Positions 1 to 7,651 of a stretch of 64,000 nt of DNA are shown piece after piece. A program made the position numbers and the translations under genes. The notes below the pieces were generated by a model. That model searched no databases. It worked only from the letters and a program-made list of their open reading frames with translations, and was not told where the DNA came from. The DNA comes from Geotoga petraea. GTDB taxonomy: Bacteria > Thermotogota > Thermotogae > Petrotogales > Petrotogaceae. The DNA lies in NCBI RefSeq assembly GCF_900102615.1, contig NZ_FMYV01000002.1, positions 248,001 to 312,000 on the forward strand, given 5' to 3'. The stretch's first letter is position 1. Each line of letters starts with the position of its first letter.

Positions 1-778
1 TGGAATCTGACATCTCTATATTTTCTCTTTCTTTTTCTGTAAAAGTCTTTACAATTTTATCTTTTTCAATTATTATAAACTCAGTATCTTTTGGTAAGTA
101 AGATAACAAAGTAGCTTTATTTTTATGAAAAAGAGAAGGAAAATAATTGAGCATATCTATATTTAGTTCTTCAATTTCTTTAAACTTTTTCATTTCCGAT
201 TTCAATCTTTCATTCATCAAATTTATGTTAAATTGATCATAGAAAATTTCACTGCCAGGAACTAAATCAAATTTTTCAATCTTTTTTATAGATTTTTGAT
301 TTAAAGGATCAAAATAATTTAACCTCTCTATTTCATCATCAAAAAGTTCCAACCTTATAGGGTTTTTATATATTGGAACAAAAATGTCTCTTATAAATCC
401 TCTCTTTGAATATTCTGATGGCTCTGTTATTTCAAAAACATTTTTATAACCTATCTCATATAATTCATCAATGAAATTATCACCATAAGAATAATTTTTT
501 ATATAAAAATTTTCTGGTGGTATAGTGAATCTTGTCATAGAATGAAGAGTTGTAACAAGGTTTAAATCTTTACCTTTGATTAATTTATACATAATATTCA
601 GTCTTTGTTTCTTTATTTTCGAAGAGATGTCTATGTCTTCAAAAGGAAAAATATCATAATCAGGAAAAACATTCAGATTTTCATCTTCTATTTCTAAATT
701 GGTGTATTCAGGGAAAATAAAAACTCTTGTTTTATTTGTAGGGTTATCTTTTATATATTTTATAATATCTTTGTTCAT
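1..778 (-). CDS. mfd: Transcription-repair coupling factor Mfd, N-terminal part (cut by window edge)
   Basis: Open frame from an ATG at 778, with GGAGG just upstream, running off the window start, so about 259 residues are visible. Mfd is the ATP-dependent translocase that removes stalled RNA polymerase and recruits UvrA. The visible part matches the UvrB-like N-terminal module: the stretch FPDYDIFPFEDIDISSK corresponds to the FPDWETLPYD region, and further on come YSKRGFIRDIF, PIRLELFDDEIERL and FDPLNQKS, which is the Mfd/UvrB signature. The helicase motifs lie outside the window. The protein starts close to the FPDWE-like block, so the domain-1a N-terminus is about 40 residues shorter than in E. 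coli. It is the last visible gene of the flagellar operon. Identity is well supported; only the missing part is unknown. Confidence 0.88.
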   Translation of the reverse strand, partial: MNKDIIKYIKDNPTNKTRVFIFPEYTNLEIEDENLNVFPDYDIFPFEDIDISSKIKKQRLNIMYKLIKGKDLNLVTTLHSMTRFTIPPENFYIKNYSYGDNFIDELYEIGYKNVFEITEPSEYSKRGFIRDIFVPIYKNPIRLELFDDEIERLNYFDPLNQKSIKKIEKFDLVPGSEIFYDQFNINLMNERLKSEMKKFKEIEELNIDMLNYFPSLFHKNKATLLSYLPKDTEFIIIEKDKIVKTFTEKERENIEMSDS

Positions 779-782
779 TTTA

Positions 783-1475
783 TTACCTCCGGATAAACTT
801 CAAATATTTCTCATCTGTTGAAACATCAATAAAAGCTATAGAATCGAGATATAGATCTACGCTTTTTTCTATTTTACACACTAAATTACCTTTATTCCAT
901 GAGTAAAAAACTTCTTTACCAATTGGAACAGACTTGAAAAAACCAAAAAATTTTACGTTTGATAATTTTAAACTTTCTTCTTGAACCAATTCCAAAACAA
1001 GTTGTTTTATGTAATTTTTATTAACATTTCTCTTCAATTGATTGATAGCTAATTTTTCGATTACTTTTTTTGGTTTTACCTTTTTTAATTTTATATCGTA
1101 ATTAATATCAAATCTATATACCGTTGCATTAAACCCTTCTGAATAAAATAATTTTAGGTCAAATATAAAATTAACAGTATTTTTTAAAGGTTCTTCAAAG
1201 GAAATTTTTGCCAATAGCTTGTTTGTTTCAATATCTAAAGCTTCAATTTTTTTCGTTTCGAACAAATCATATAAATTGCGTTTTTCTACCTTTTCAACTT
1301 CCAATCCATTGTTTATTTCAATGTTAAATCTATCTATTTTATTATTAACACAAACAAAACGCGGACTCATATTGTTCATGTCCGCTGTTTTTAAATTACT
1401 AATATTATTTTCTTTAGGTCTAAGATAAAATTGAATGTCCATTTCTTTTACTTGTGACTTTCGTTTGAAGAGCAT
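783..1475 (-). CDS. Conserved hypothetical protein between fliA and mfd
   Basis: 230 residues, no recognised domain. The sequence is a mix of predicted beta strands and a basic middle segment (KLKKVKPKKVIEKLAINQLK, about 128-147), with no signal peptide or membrane segment. It overlaps the upstream unknown gene by 28 bases from the ATG at 1475. A second ATG at 1442 lies 5 bases after the upstream stop and would give 219 residues; neither start has a strong ribosome site. The stop lies 4 bases before the mfd start, so it is co-transcribed with motility genes and mfd. A motility or envelope role is only suggested by position. I do not recognise the family. Confidence 0.6.
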   Translation of the reverse strand: MLFKRKSQVKEMDIQFYLRPKENNISNLKTADMNNMSPRFVCVNNKIDRFNIEINNGLEVEKVEKRNLYDLFETKKIEALDIETNKLLAKISFEEPLKNTVNFIFDLKLFYSEGFNATVYRFDINYDIKLKKVKPKKVIEKLAINQLKRNVNKNYIKQLVLELVQEESLKLSNVKFFGFFKSVPIGKEVFYSWNKGNLVCKIEKSVDLYLDSIAFIDVSTDEKYLKFIRR

Positions 1476-1954
1476 ATAAATTCTAAAGCCTCTTTTAATC
1501 TTATGAATGGTTCAGATAAATTAAAATATTCAGCATTATCTTTAATTTTCCCAATCAGATCTTCTCCAGCTTTTTTGGAAAAAATTAATTTGTATGTTTT
1601 TTTATCTGATATATTTATAAAAGTTTCGTTTTCTTTTTCACTTTTTTCCATATCAGAATAAGATTCTTTTATGTAAACGAGAAGTTTATCAGTATCTATA
1701 AAATCTAAAATTTCATTATCATCTATAAAAAAATAATCTATATCATTTTCACCTTCTAATATTTTTTTACCAATTATTTCAGAAGCCAAAAAACTTTTTA
1801 AATTATTTCCATAAATTATTTTTTGTATTTTACTTGGTTTTATCGGCTCAGTATATTTGAAATTAGTTGGAAGTCCTTTGTCATTCAAAGTCATCAAACC
1901 ACCAGAATATTTGTCTTCGGGAGATTTGTAAATCATAAAATATCCGATCATCAT
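1448..1954 (-). CDS. Conserved unknown protein with GGLM...YTEPIKPSKIQ motif
   Basis: 168 residues. The N-terminus carries a striking block, roughly residues 18-48, reading GGLMTLNDKGLP, then FKYTEPIKPSKIQKIIYG. I recall similar blocks in small uncharacterised proteins of several bacterial phyla, but cannot name a function. No membrane segment or signal peptide; the C-terminal half is charged and probably helical. A ribosome site (AAAGGAAG) sits upstream of tandem ATG codons at 1954 and 1951. It lies in the flagellar operon downstream of fliA and a small linker protein and overlaps the next unknown gene. A role in motility or signalling is inferred from position only. Confidence 0.65.
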   Translation of the reverse strand: MMIGYFMIYKSPEDKYSGGLMTLNDKGLPTNFKYTEPIKPSKIQKIIYGNNLKSFLASEIIGKKILEGENDIDYFFIDDNEILDFIDTDKLLVYIKESYSDMEKSEKENETFINISDKKTYKLIFSKKAGEDLIGKIKDNAEYFNLSEPFIRLKEALEFICSSNESHK

Positions 1955-1964
1955 TTCACTTCCT

Positions 1965-2276
1965 TTAAAGTCTAACGTCTATAGTATTTCCTCGATATTC
2001 ATCAAATTTAAAATTATTTTTTTTATCTATATCTTTATTCTCTTTTTGAGAATTGAAATTCATAATGTTATTTTTATTTTTCCCATCCGGATTTACTTTA
2101 CTATTTTCTGTTTTATTGTTCTCATTAACTTTCTTTTTACTCTCTTGAAATTGTTTAACTTTATTGAAGAGGCTTATCATTCTTGAAGAATCTTGAGCAT
2201 TAGAAATACCTTGAATATTTTGAGAAGCTTGAACATTTTTTTGAACCATAATTTGGTAATTATGTAGTTCTGACAT
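1965..2276 (-). CDS. Small Asn/Lys-rich protein downstream of fliA
   Basis: 103 residues from the ATG at 2276; an in-frame ATG at 2285 sits directly against the AAGGAG ribosome site, so the later start with 9-base spacing is preferred. It slightly overlaps the fliA stop or follows it by 1 base. The protein is polar: an N-terminal Gln/Ser/Asn-rich helix-like segment, a low-complexity Lys/Asn middle and a short conserved-looking tail, YRGNTIDVRL. Small proteins ending in a similar Ile-Asp-hydrophobic-Arg tail occur near sigma-28 genes in other bacteria, as I recall, but no function can be given. No membrane segment. Confidence 0.55.
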   Translation of the reverse strand: MSELHNYQIMVQKNVQASQNIQGISNAQDSSRMISLFNKVKQFQESKKKVNENNKTENSKVNPDGKNKNNIMNFNSQKENKDIDKKNNFKFDEYRGNTIDVRL

Positions 2277-2277
2277 A

Positions 2278-2973
2278 TCAATCATCTCCTTGATTCATTT
2301 TCTTCTTTAATTTAATAATTATAGAAGAATGAATCTGTGATATTCTTGATTCGCTAACCCCAATCACTTCTCCAATTTCCTTAAAAGTCAACTCTTTTTC
2401 ATAATATAAAGACAAAATTAATTGTTCTTTTTCTTTTAAGGTTTTTATCTGTTCCTTCAATTCATTTTCTAAAATTTCTTTATAAGCAGATATCTCAGGA
2501 TCATTTTCATTATTTTTTTCCTTTGCTTCTATAAAATCTTCACCTATATTGAGAAGATAATTATCTAATTCTAAAATCTGAGATTTGTTAATAGAATACT
2601 TAATCTTTTGAATATCAGTGAGTTCTACTTCAAGTTCTTTTGCAATTTCTTCATCAGTAAAATTCTCATCCTGGTGTTTATAAACAAACTCTTCATATTT
2701 TTTTATCAAATGCCTAATCTCTTTTGGAAGCCAATCTATCTTTCTAAGATAATCAAGCATTGAACCTTTTATCCTGGTCAAAGCATACGTATAAAAGGTT
2801 GCTCCTTGGGTAGGATCATACCTTTCATAGGATTGTAGTAACCCAATAACTCCTTCTTGAATAAGGTCATCTAAATCAACGCTTTTTGGAAGTGTATTAA
2901 GAAGGTTAATAGCTATTGCTTTTATTTTGGGCAAAAAATTTCTGACTATTTGGTCTTTATCCATTTTATACAT
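2278..2973 (-). CDS. fliA: RNA polymerase sigma factor FliA (sigma-28 family)
   Basis: 231 residues, the usual FliA/WhiG length. Directs transcription of late flagellar and chemotaxis genes. Region 2 is clear: LDDLIQEGVIGLLQSYERYD (about 34-53), then FYTYALTRIKGSMLDYLRKI (60-79), the FliA hallmark, followed by region 3. Region 4 ends with the helix-turn-helix LTFKEIGEVIGVSESRISQI (about 193-212). It follows cheD on the same strand by 13 bases, with an AAGGGTGAG site upstream. Placement after cheC/cheD and downstream of flhF/flhG matches the Thermotoga order. No flgM anti-sigma gene is seen in this window. Confidence 0.95.
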   Translation of the reverse strand: MYKMDKDQIVRNFLPKIKAIAINLLNTLPKSVDLDDLIQEGVIGLLQSYERYDPTQGATFYTYALTRIKGSMLDYLRKIDWLPKEIRHLIKKYEEFVYKHQDENFTDEEIAKELEVELTDIQKIKYSINKSQILELDNYLLNIGEDFIEAKEKNNENDPEISAYKEILENELKEQIKTLKEKEQLILSLYYEKELTFKEIGEVIGVSESRISQIHSSIIIKLKKKMNQGDD

Positions 2974-2986
2974 ATACTCACCCTTT

Positions 2987-3478
2987 TTAGATTACTTTTA
3001 TTTCAACCTTTTCTCCACCACCAACTTTTTTTATCATCAGTTCAGAATTGTTTACATTAAATTCTATACTTCTTGCTCTATTTCCCCCTGTATCTTCTGC
3101 AACTATTCTTATATTTTCTTGTTTTAGTATATTTTTTATAGCTTCAACGTTTCTCTTTCCAATATCCATAGTTTTGCTGGAATTTCCAAACATTGCTGCT
3201 CCACCAGCTATCTTTGCTTCTATACTTGATAAATTTGCGCCTTTATTTTTCATTTCATTCAATACTATTTTTATACCTGAATCAGCATACTTACCTGGTT
3301 TAGGAGTATCTTTTCCCCCTGAATCAGGTAGCATGACATGAATCATTGCTCCTATTTTCTTTTTTTTATCAAGCAAACATACCCCTACACAAGATCCCAG
3401 TCCAAGGGTTACGATCAATTCTTCATTATCATTGGAAACTGTATATTCGCCTATACCAATTATTTTTTTATTCTTCAT
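2987..3478 (-). CDS. cheD: Chemoreceptor glutamine deamidase CheD
   Basis: 163 residues from the ATG at 3478 (a TTG one codon earlier is also possible). CheD deamidates receptor glutamines and binds CheC to stimulate its phosphatase activity. The catalytic triad is visible: Thr24, Cys30 in LGLGSCVGVCLLD and His47 in MIHVMLPDS, the same spacing as in the well-studied Thermotoga protein. A later block KIAGGAAMFG is also typical. The start overlaps the end of cheC by 11 bases, implying translational coupling of this functional pair. It acts in the cytoplasm at the receptor array. Confidence 0.95.
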   Translation of the reverse strand: MKNKKIIGIGEYTVSNDNEELIVTLGLGSCVGVCLLDKKKKIGAMIHVMLPDSGGKDTPKPGKYADSGIKIVLNEMKNKGANLSSIEAKIAGGAAMFGNSSKTMDIGKRNVEAIKNILKQENIRIVAEDTGGNRARSIEFNVNNSELMIKKVGGGEKVEIKVI

Positions 3479-4100
3479 CAATTCCCAGCCCCATAGTTTT
3501 CAATATTTTATTCAAAGAAGCTTCATCTGGAATATAAATGATATATCCTGAAATTTCTTTTTCAAAATCTTCTACACTCATATTTGTTTCTATCAATATA
3601 AGATAATCTGAACCATCGGTTGTTATAAGAGATACTTCAGAAACTATGGCTGCAATCATATCAACTACAACCTTAGGTGGTAACGAATGAATGTTTAAAT
3701 TAGTAAATTGAGATAATGAAACAACATAAGAACTACACATAATATTTCCCAATTCTCCTATAGCAGATCTATTCATTTCATCAAGTTCTGTAAGATCTTC
3801 TGGTTTTGGAAGCATCATCATTTCCAAAACTTTTTTTATATCTTCAGTTCCCATTAAAAATAATATTGCTCCATCTAACTCTCCACCAACACCAATCATT
3901 GCACCAGCTGTTATTTCTTCAGGATCCTTAAATATTTTCCATAAATCAGATAAAGAAATTAGCTTTACTTCGGGAACATTTATATCAGTTTTTTTGTTTA
4001 GCATCATTGAAATTGAAGTAGCTGCATTTCCAGCTCCAATATTGCCAAATTCTTTAAGTGCATCTAAATGCATTTTATTTATTTTTTCATATAAAGACAT
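3468..4100 (-). CDS. cheC: CheY-P phosphatase CheC
   Basis: 210 residues. CheC hydrolyses phospho-CheY. Both copies of the conserved phosphatase signature are present: DALKEFGNIGAGNAATS near the N-terminus (Glu17, Asn20) and RSAIGELGNIMCSSY in the middle (Glu116, Asn119). Both Glu-x-x-Asn pairs are intact, so two active sites are expected. It starts 12 bases after the PilZ gene and overlaps cheD. No cheX, cheR or cheB is seen here, so adaptation in this window rests on the CheC/CheD branch. A GGGGGT-type ribosome site precedes the ATG. Confidence 0.95.
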   Translation of the reverse strand: MSLYEKINKMHLDALKEFGNIGAGNAATSISMMLNKKTDINVPEVKLISLSDLWKIFKDPEEITAGAMIGVGGELDGAILFLMGTEDIKKVLEMMMLPKPEDLTELDEMNRSAIGELGNIMCSSYVVSLSQFTNLNIHSLPPKVVVDMIAAIVSEVSLITTDGSDYLILIETNMSVEDFEKEISGYIIYIPDEASLNKILKTMGLGIDEE

Positions 4101-4112
4101 ATTAACCCCCCA

Positions 4113-4802
4113 TTAAAGTCTGTTCCTCTTCATAGATTGAATTTCATACCTAAAAACAAATTTAACAAATTTTTTCTCTGTTTTTGTATCTAAGTTCGTA
4201 AATTCCAAACCAAAAATTTTTCTTCCTACATCTGTTTCGCCAATTTTCCTCACAACTTCTGCTTCAAAGTTTTCTATTTTAAGACCTTCTTTTATATTCA
4301 TATTTATGAAAACTCTATCTCCTTCTACAAGGTCATAATCTGAAACTATAGAAAGTCCACCTGCAGAAAAATCTTTACTGACAAACTTATGTTTAGGTGG
4401 ATCGTCCATTTCTTCGTATTCCTTTTTTAAATAGAAATATCCATCTTCGGAAATTGGAATTCTCACATATTTTCTTCTTTGAACTTTATATATAACCTCA
4501 GGGACTTTAACTACCAAAAACCTTATATTATTTTCTTGTCCCGATTGTAGTATGATAGTTTTAAATAAAAATACTGCTGTATTTGAATAAATTCTAATTC
4601 TAATTTTAATGCCTTTTGGAAGTTTTATTAAAGCACCTTTATACATTGGAATTCCTATTTTAGCATAACCAGACTTACTATTATATTCGTGTATTATACT
4701 TTTATAGTTGCCTTCATAATATTCTTCATCTACCTCTATTTCAATAGGCATATTTATAGATATATTTCTCTTGGCAGAAACTTTTTCAACAAAATCAGAC
4801 AT
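4113..4802 (-). CDS. YcgR-like flagellar brake protein with PilZ domain
   Basis: 229 residues with the two-domain YcgR layout: an N-terminal beta-barrel domain (about 1-105) and a C-terminal PilZ domain. The c-di-GMP motifs are intact: RRKYVR at 109-114 and DFSAGG at 144-149. Such proteins bind c-di-GMP and slow or bias the flagellar motor. It lies inside the flagellar operon between cheC and a diverged relative, with a diguanylate cyclase gene at the head of the same operon, so a local c-di-GMP circuit is plausible. Start ATG 4802 follows a GGGGGAAT site. Confidence 0.9.
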   Translation of the reverse strand: MSDFVEKVSAKRNISINMPIEIEVDEEYYEGNYKSIIHEYNSKSGYAKIGIPMYKGALIKLPKGIKIRIRIYSNTAVFLFKTIILQSGQENNIRFLVVKVPEVIYKVQRRKYVRIPISEDGYFYLKKEYEEMDDPPKHKFVSKDFSAGGLSIVSDYDLVEGDRVFINMNIKEGLKIENFEAEVVRKIGETDVGRKIFGLEFTNLDTKTEKKFVKFVFRYEIQSMKRNRL

Positions 4803-4814
4803 ATTATTCCCCCA

Positions 4815-5393
4815 TTAGACATAGTATTCTATTAATTTGTTGAACATCTCAATAGCTTTTTGTGAATTTTTTGAATTGACTTTTACAACGACCCTTTCCA
4901 TATTGAATAATTCATCTCTTACTTTTTCGCATTTCCCTTCTAATATTATATCATCTATATTTTTCGTTTTTATTGAAATTAAATCTCCGTATTTTATTTC
5001 TCCTTTAAAAGCTAACAAAGCTAAATAATTTGAAGAATTAAAATCAACTAAAACTGCATTAATTTTATCATTAATAATAATAGGAATAAACAACGGAATT
5101 CTAAAATCTTTTCTTTTAGTAATATATTGAAAATCTTCTTTAATCTTAAGTGTTATGTCGTGCTCGTTTTTATCAACACATACTCCATTTAACTTAAAAG
5201 TCCCATTATACACTATATCAAGTAATAGGTTATCATTTTCATTAACATCGAAAGTGGGCTTTACTATTTTTAATCGTTTGTTTTTATATGAAATTATTCT
5301 TGCTTCATCTAAAAATTGTTTACTTCTTACTTTTATTAAGTTTCCCCTGCTTAGTGCTAGTTTTAATATTATGTAAATTATTTCATTTTTCAT
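4815..5393 (-). CDS. Degenerate YcgR/PilZ-like protein
   Basis: 192 residues. It has the same outline as the neighbouring PilZ protein: an N-terminal beta-rich domain, then KRKDFRIP at about 93-100, which resembles the RxxxR motif (Arg94, Arg98). The second PilZ motif, normally D-x-S-x-x-G, reads DFNSSN at 117-122, so the Ser and Gly positions are Asn. It probably folds like a PilZ protein but may not bind c-di-GMP, or may bind it differently. It sits between flhG and the canonical PilZ gene in the operon. The assignment is by motif and context, not by a database match. Confidence 0.6.
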   Translation of the reverse strand: MKNEIIYIILKLALSRGNLIKVRSKQFLDEARIISYKNKRLKIVKPTFDVNENDNLLLDIVYNGTFKLNGVCVDKNEHDITLKIKEDFQYITKRKDFRIPLFIPIIINDKINAVLVDFNSSNYLALLAFKGEIKYGDLISIKTKNIDDIILEGKCEKVRDELFNMERVVVKVNSKNSQKAIEMFNKLIEYYV

Positions 5394-5397
5394 ATAA

Positions 5398-6249
5398 TCA
5401 ACTCATCCCAAAAATATTTTTAAATCTTTTAGTAAAGCTTTTTTCATTATTTGGCTCAATATTCAAGATGTCATCTACAATCAGTTCTAAGGATTTTTTA
5501 AATTTGTTGTTTATGTTTTGATTTACTATGGGTGTTTGGCTTTTGATTGAGTCATGTACTCTTTTATCATAATAAACATCGTAAAAATTAGCAATATCTT
5601 TTCCAAGAAAGTTGCTAACAGTTTTTTTGATTACCTGTTTAACAGGCTCTATCTCACTTTTTTCTCTTATCATATTTAATATTATATCAAGTTCTGAATG
5701 TACTCCTATAAAAGACAGGGCTTTTATAAGGGTGTATGCATTTACAATGGCAGTTGGCTCTGGTATTGTGATTAAAAATATTTTATCTGAGGCCAAGTAA
5801 AAAGAGTTTAATTTATCCGAATAACCAGCACCAATATCTATAATTAAATAATCATGATCTTTTGCTTTTAAAAAGAAATCTTCTGTCATTGAAGAAGTGA
5901 ATCCATTCTGAAAAAGTTTCCAATCTTTAAAATCAAATCCAGAACTTATTACATCCACACCGTATTTAGTTTCTTGAATACATTGATCAAGAGTAGCTCT
6001 TCCATCTATGTAATCACTCATATTATATTTAACATTTTTACCGAGTAATATTGCAGCGTTTGCAAACCCAGCATCAGAATCAAATAATAACACTGATTTT
6101 TCTCTTTTGGCTAATTCGGCAGAGAGATTTACGGCAAAAACTGATTTCCCAACCCCACCTTTTCCTCCAGATATAGATATAATTTTTGTATCAGATTTTT
6201 TAAATTGACTTCTTAAACTTTCTGCTTGATCTTGGTATCCCGGACTCAT
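5398..6249 (-). CDS. flhG: Flagellar number regulator FlhG (MinD-like ATPase, YlxH)
   Basis: 283 residues. A ParA/MinD ATPase that controls flagellar placement with FlhF. The deviant Walker A GGKGGVGKS is at 28-36, followed by DSDAGFANAAILLG and later YLIIDIGAGYSD. The N-terminus contains DQAESLR (7-13), matching the DQAxxLR helix known to activate the FlhF GTPase. The C-terminus ends in a short amphipathic segment (TKRFKNIFGMS) that fits the membrane-targeting helix. It overlaps the flhF stop by 4 bases (ATGA), as expected for partners. Confidence 0.94.
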   Translation of the reverse strand: MSPGYQDQAESLRSQFKKSDTKIISISGGKGGVGKSVFAVNLSAELAKREKSVLLFDSDAGFANAAILLGKNVKYNMSDYIDGRATLDQCIQETKYGVDVISSGFDFKDWKLFQNGFTSSMTEDFFLKAKDHDYLIIDIGAGYSDKLNSFYLASDKIFLITIPEPTAIVNAYTLIKALSFIGVHSELDIILNMIREKSEIEPVKQVIKKTVSNFLGKDIANFYDVYYDKRVHDSIKSQTPIVNQNINNKFKKSLELIVDDILNIEPNNEKSFTKRFKNIFGMS

Positions 6250-7640
6250 TTCACGACCCCCTTGATAACCTCTGAGACTAATTTATCATAATCCGGCTTT
6301 TCAATATCATCAGGGACCTTTTGTCCTGTAGTTATATAATCAACTGGTAAATTAGTATATTTAGACAAAGAAATTATTTGTCCAAATGAAGAGGTTTCAT
6401 CCAATTTTGTAAATATCAAAGAATTTGGATTAGAAATACTAAACTTTTCATATATATCTATTAAATCATTAGTATTTACATTAGAAGAGCAAACCAATAT
6501 TTTTTTATCAGGATTAACAGTATCCATGAAAGCTTTCAACTCTCCTAATTGAAGATCATTTTTATGACTTCTTCCTGCAGTATCTATTAAAATTGTGTCC
6601 ATTTCTCGCAAAGATTCTATAGTTAGCTGTAAATCTTTTGGAGTATAACAAACATAAGCAGGTATACCCATTATATCTGCATAAATCTTCAGTTGGTCTG
6701 CTGCTGCTATCCTATATGTATCAATAGTTACAATTGCAACTTTCTTATTCTTTCTTTTTATTATTGCTGCAATTTTTGCAAGTGTTGTCGTTTTTCCAAT
6801 ACCTGTTGGTCCAACTAACATTATCTTACCTTGTAAATTTTCTTCTTTATTTATTTGGATATCTTTCATTAGAATGTTCTTTATTTTATTTAAAAGTGTT
6901 ACATCACTTTTCCAATTTTCTGTAATATTTTCAGAATCTACTTCTTCCATTATTTCATTTACTATATCTTTACTAAGACCAGACTCTTTTAAATTATCTT
7001 TTAACTCTGAAACAAACTCATTTCCAGAGTTTATTTTGTTGTTCAACTTGTTTATAAGGTTTTTTATTTCATCTAAATTCTCATTAGAGTTATCTTTTTT
7101 CTCATCTATTTTTTTCCTTTCTAAGCTTTGATTAGAATAGCCTGACGGGCTCTTTTTTGTTATCTCTTTTTTTTGTTTTTCTTGATCATATTTTATACTC
7201 TGATAATTGTTTTTTTGATTATTGTAAAAGCTTTTTGCTTCTTCATCTATACTTTTAGAAACTTCTCTTTGTGAATTTATAAGTTCTAGCAAAGACTGCA
7301 TATCTTCATTCTCTTTTATGTCTAATTTCTCTCCAGTATTTTGATCACTATTACCATTTTTATTTGAATTTATTCTATCATTCAACCTTTTATTTCTATT
7401 AACCATATCGTTCATTGAATATATTGAATTCGATTGGGAGGTATAATTATCATTGTCTTTTTTATTTTTTTCTTTCTCGCTAAGTACGGTTACCTCAACA
7501 TATTTTTCTCCACCAAAGCCAAAAAAACCACCTTTTTTCACTTTTTTAGTATCCAAAATATATGCATCGTCACCAAAATCATTTCTTATTTGGTCCATTG
7601 CTTCAGATATATTTTTAACCATATACTTTTTTACTTTCAT
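6246..7640 (-). CDS. flhF: Flagellar biosynthesis GTPase FlhF
   Basis: 464 residues. SRP-family GTPase that positions flagella. A basic N-terminal B domain (1-55) is followed by a Lys/Asn/Ser-rich low-complexity linker (about 57-190), a helical N domain and the G domain: GPTGIGKTT from 277, IDTYRIAAADQLKIYA, LIDTAGRS and TKLDETS. Start ATG 7640 has AGGAGG upstream and lies 11 bases after the flhA stop. It is followed immediately by flhG, whose N-terminal motif should contact it. The long polar linker is typical of AT-rich genomes. Confidence 0.94.
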   Translation of the reverse strand: MKVKKYMVKNISEAMDQIRNDFGDDAYILDTKKVKKGGFFGFGGEKYVEVTVLSEKEKNKKDNDNYTSQSNSIYSMNDMVNRNKRLNDRINSNKNGNSDQNTGEKLDIKENEDMQSLLELINSQREVSKSIDEEAKSFYNNQKNNYQSIKYDQEKQKKEITKKSPSGYSNQSLERKKIDEKKDNSNENLDEIKNLINKLNNKINSGNEFVSELKDNLKESGLSKDIVNEIMEEVDSENITENWKSDVTLLNKIKNILMKDIQINKEENLQGKIMLVGPTGIGKTTTLAKIAAIIKRKNKKVAIVTIDTYRIAAADQLKIYADIMGIPAYVCYTPKDLQLTIESLREMDTILIDTAGRSHKNDLQLGELKAFMDTVNPDKKILVCSSNVNTNDLIDIYEKFSISNPNSLIFTKLDETSSFGQIISLSKYTNLPVDYITTGQKVPDDIEKPDYDKLVSEVIKGVVK

Positions 7641-7651
7641 AAAAATACCTC

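Noticed and set aside
783-2285. CRISPR, prophage or mobile element in the unknown-gene stretch
   Set aside because: No repeats, integrase, transposase or phage genes; the genes are tightly spaced within the operon.
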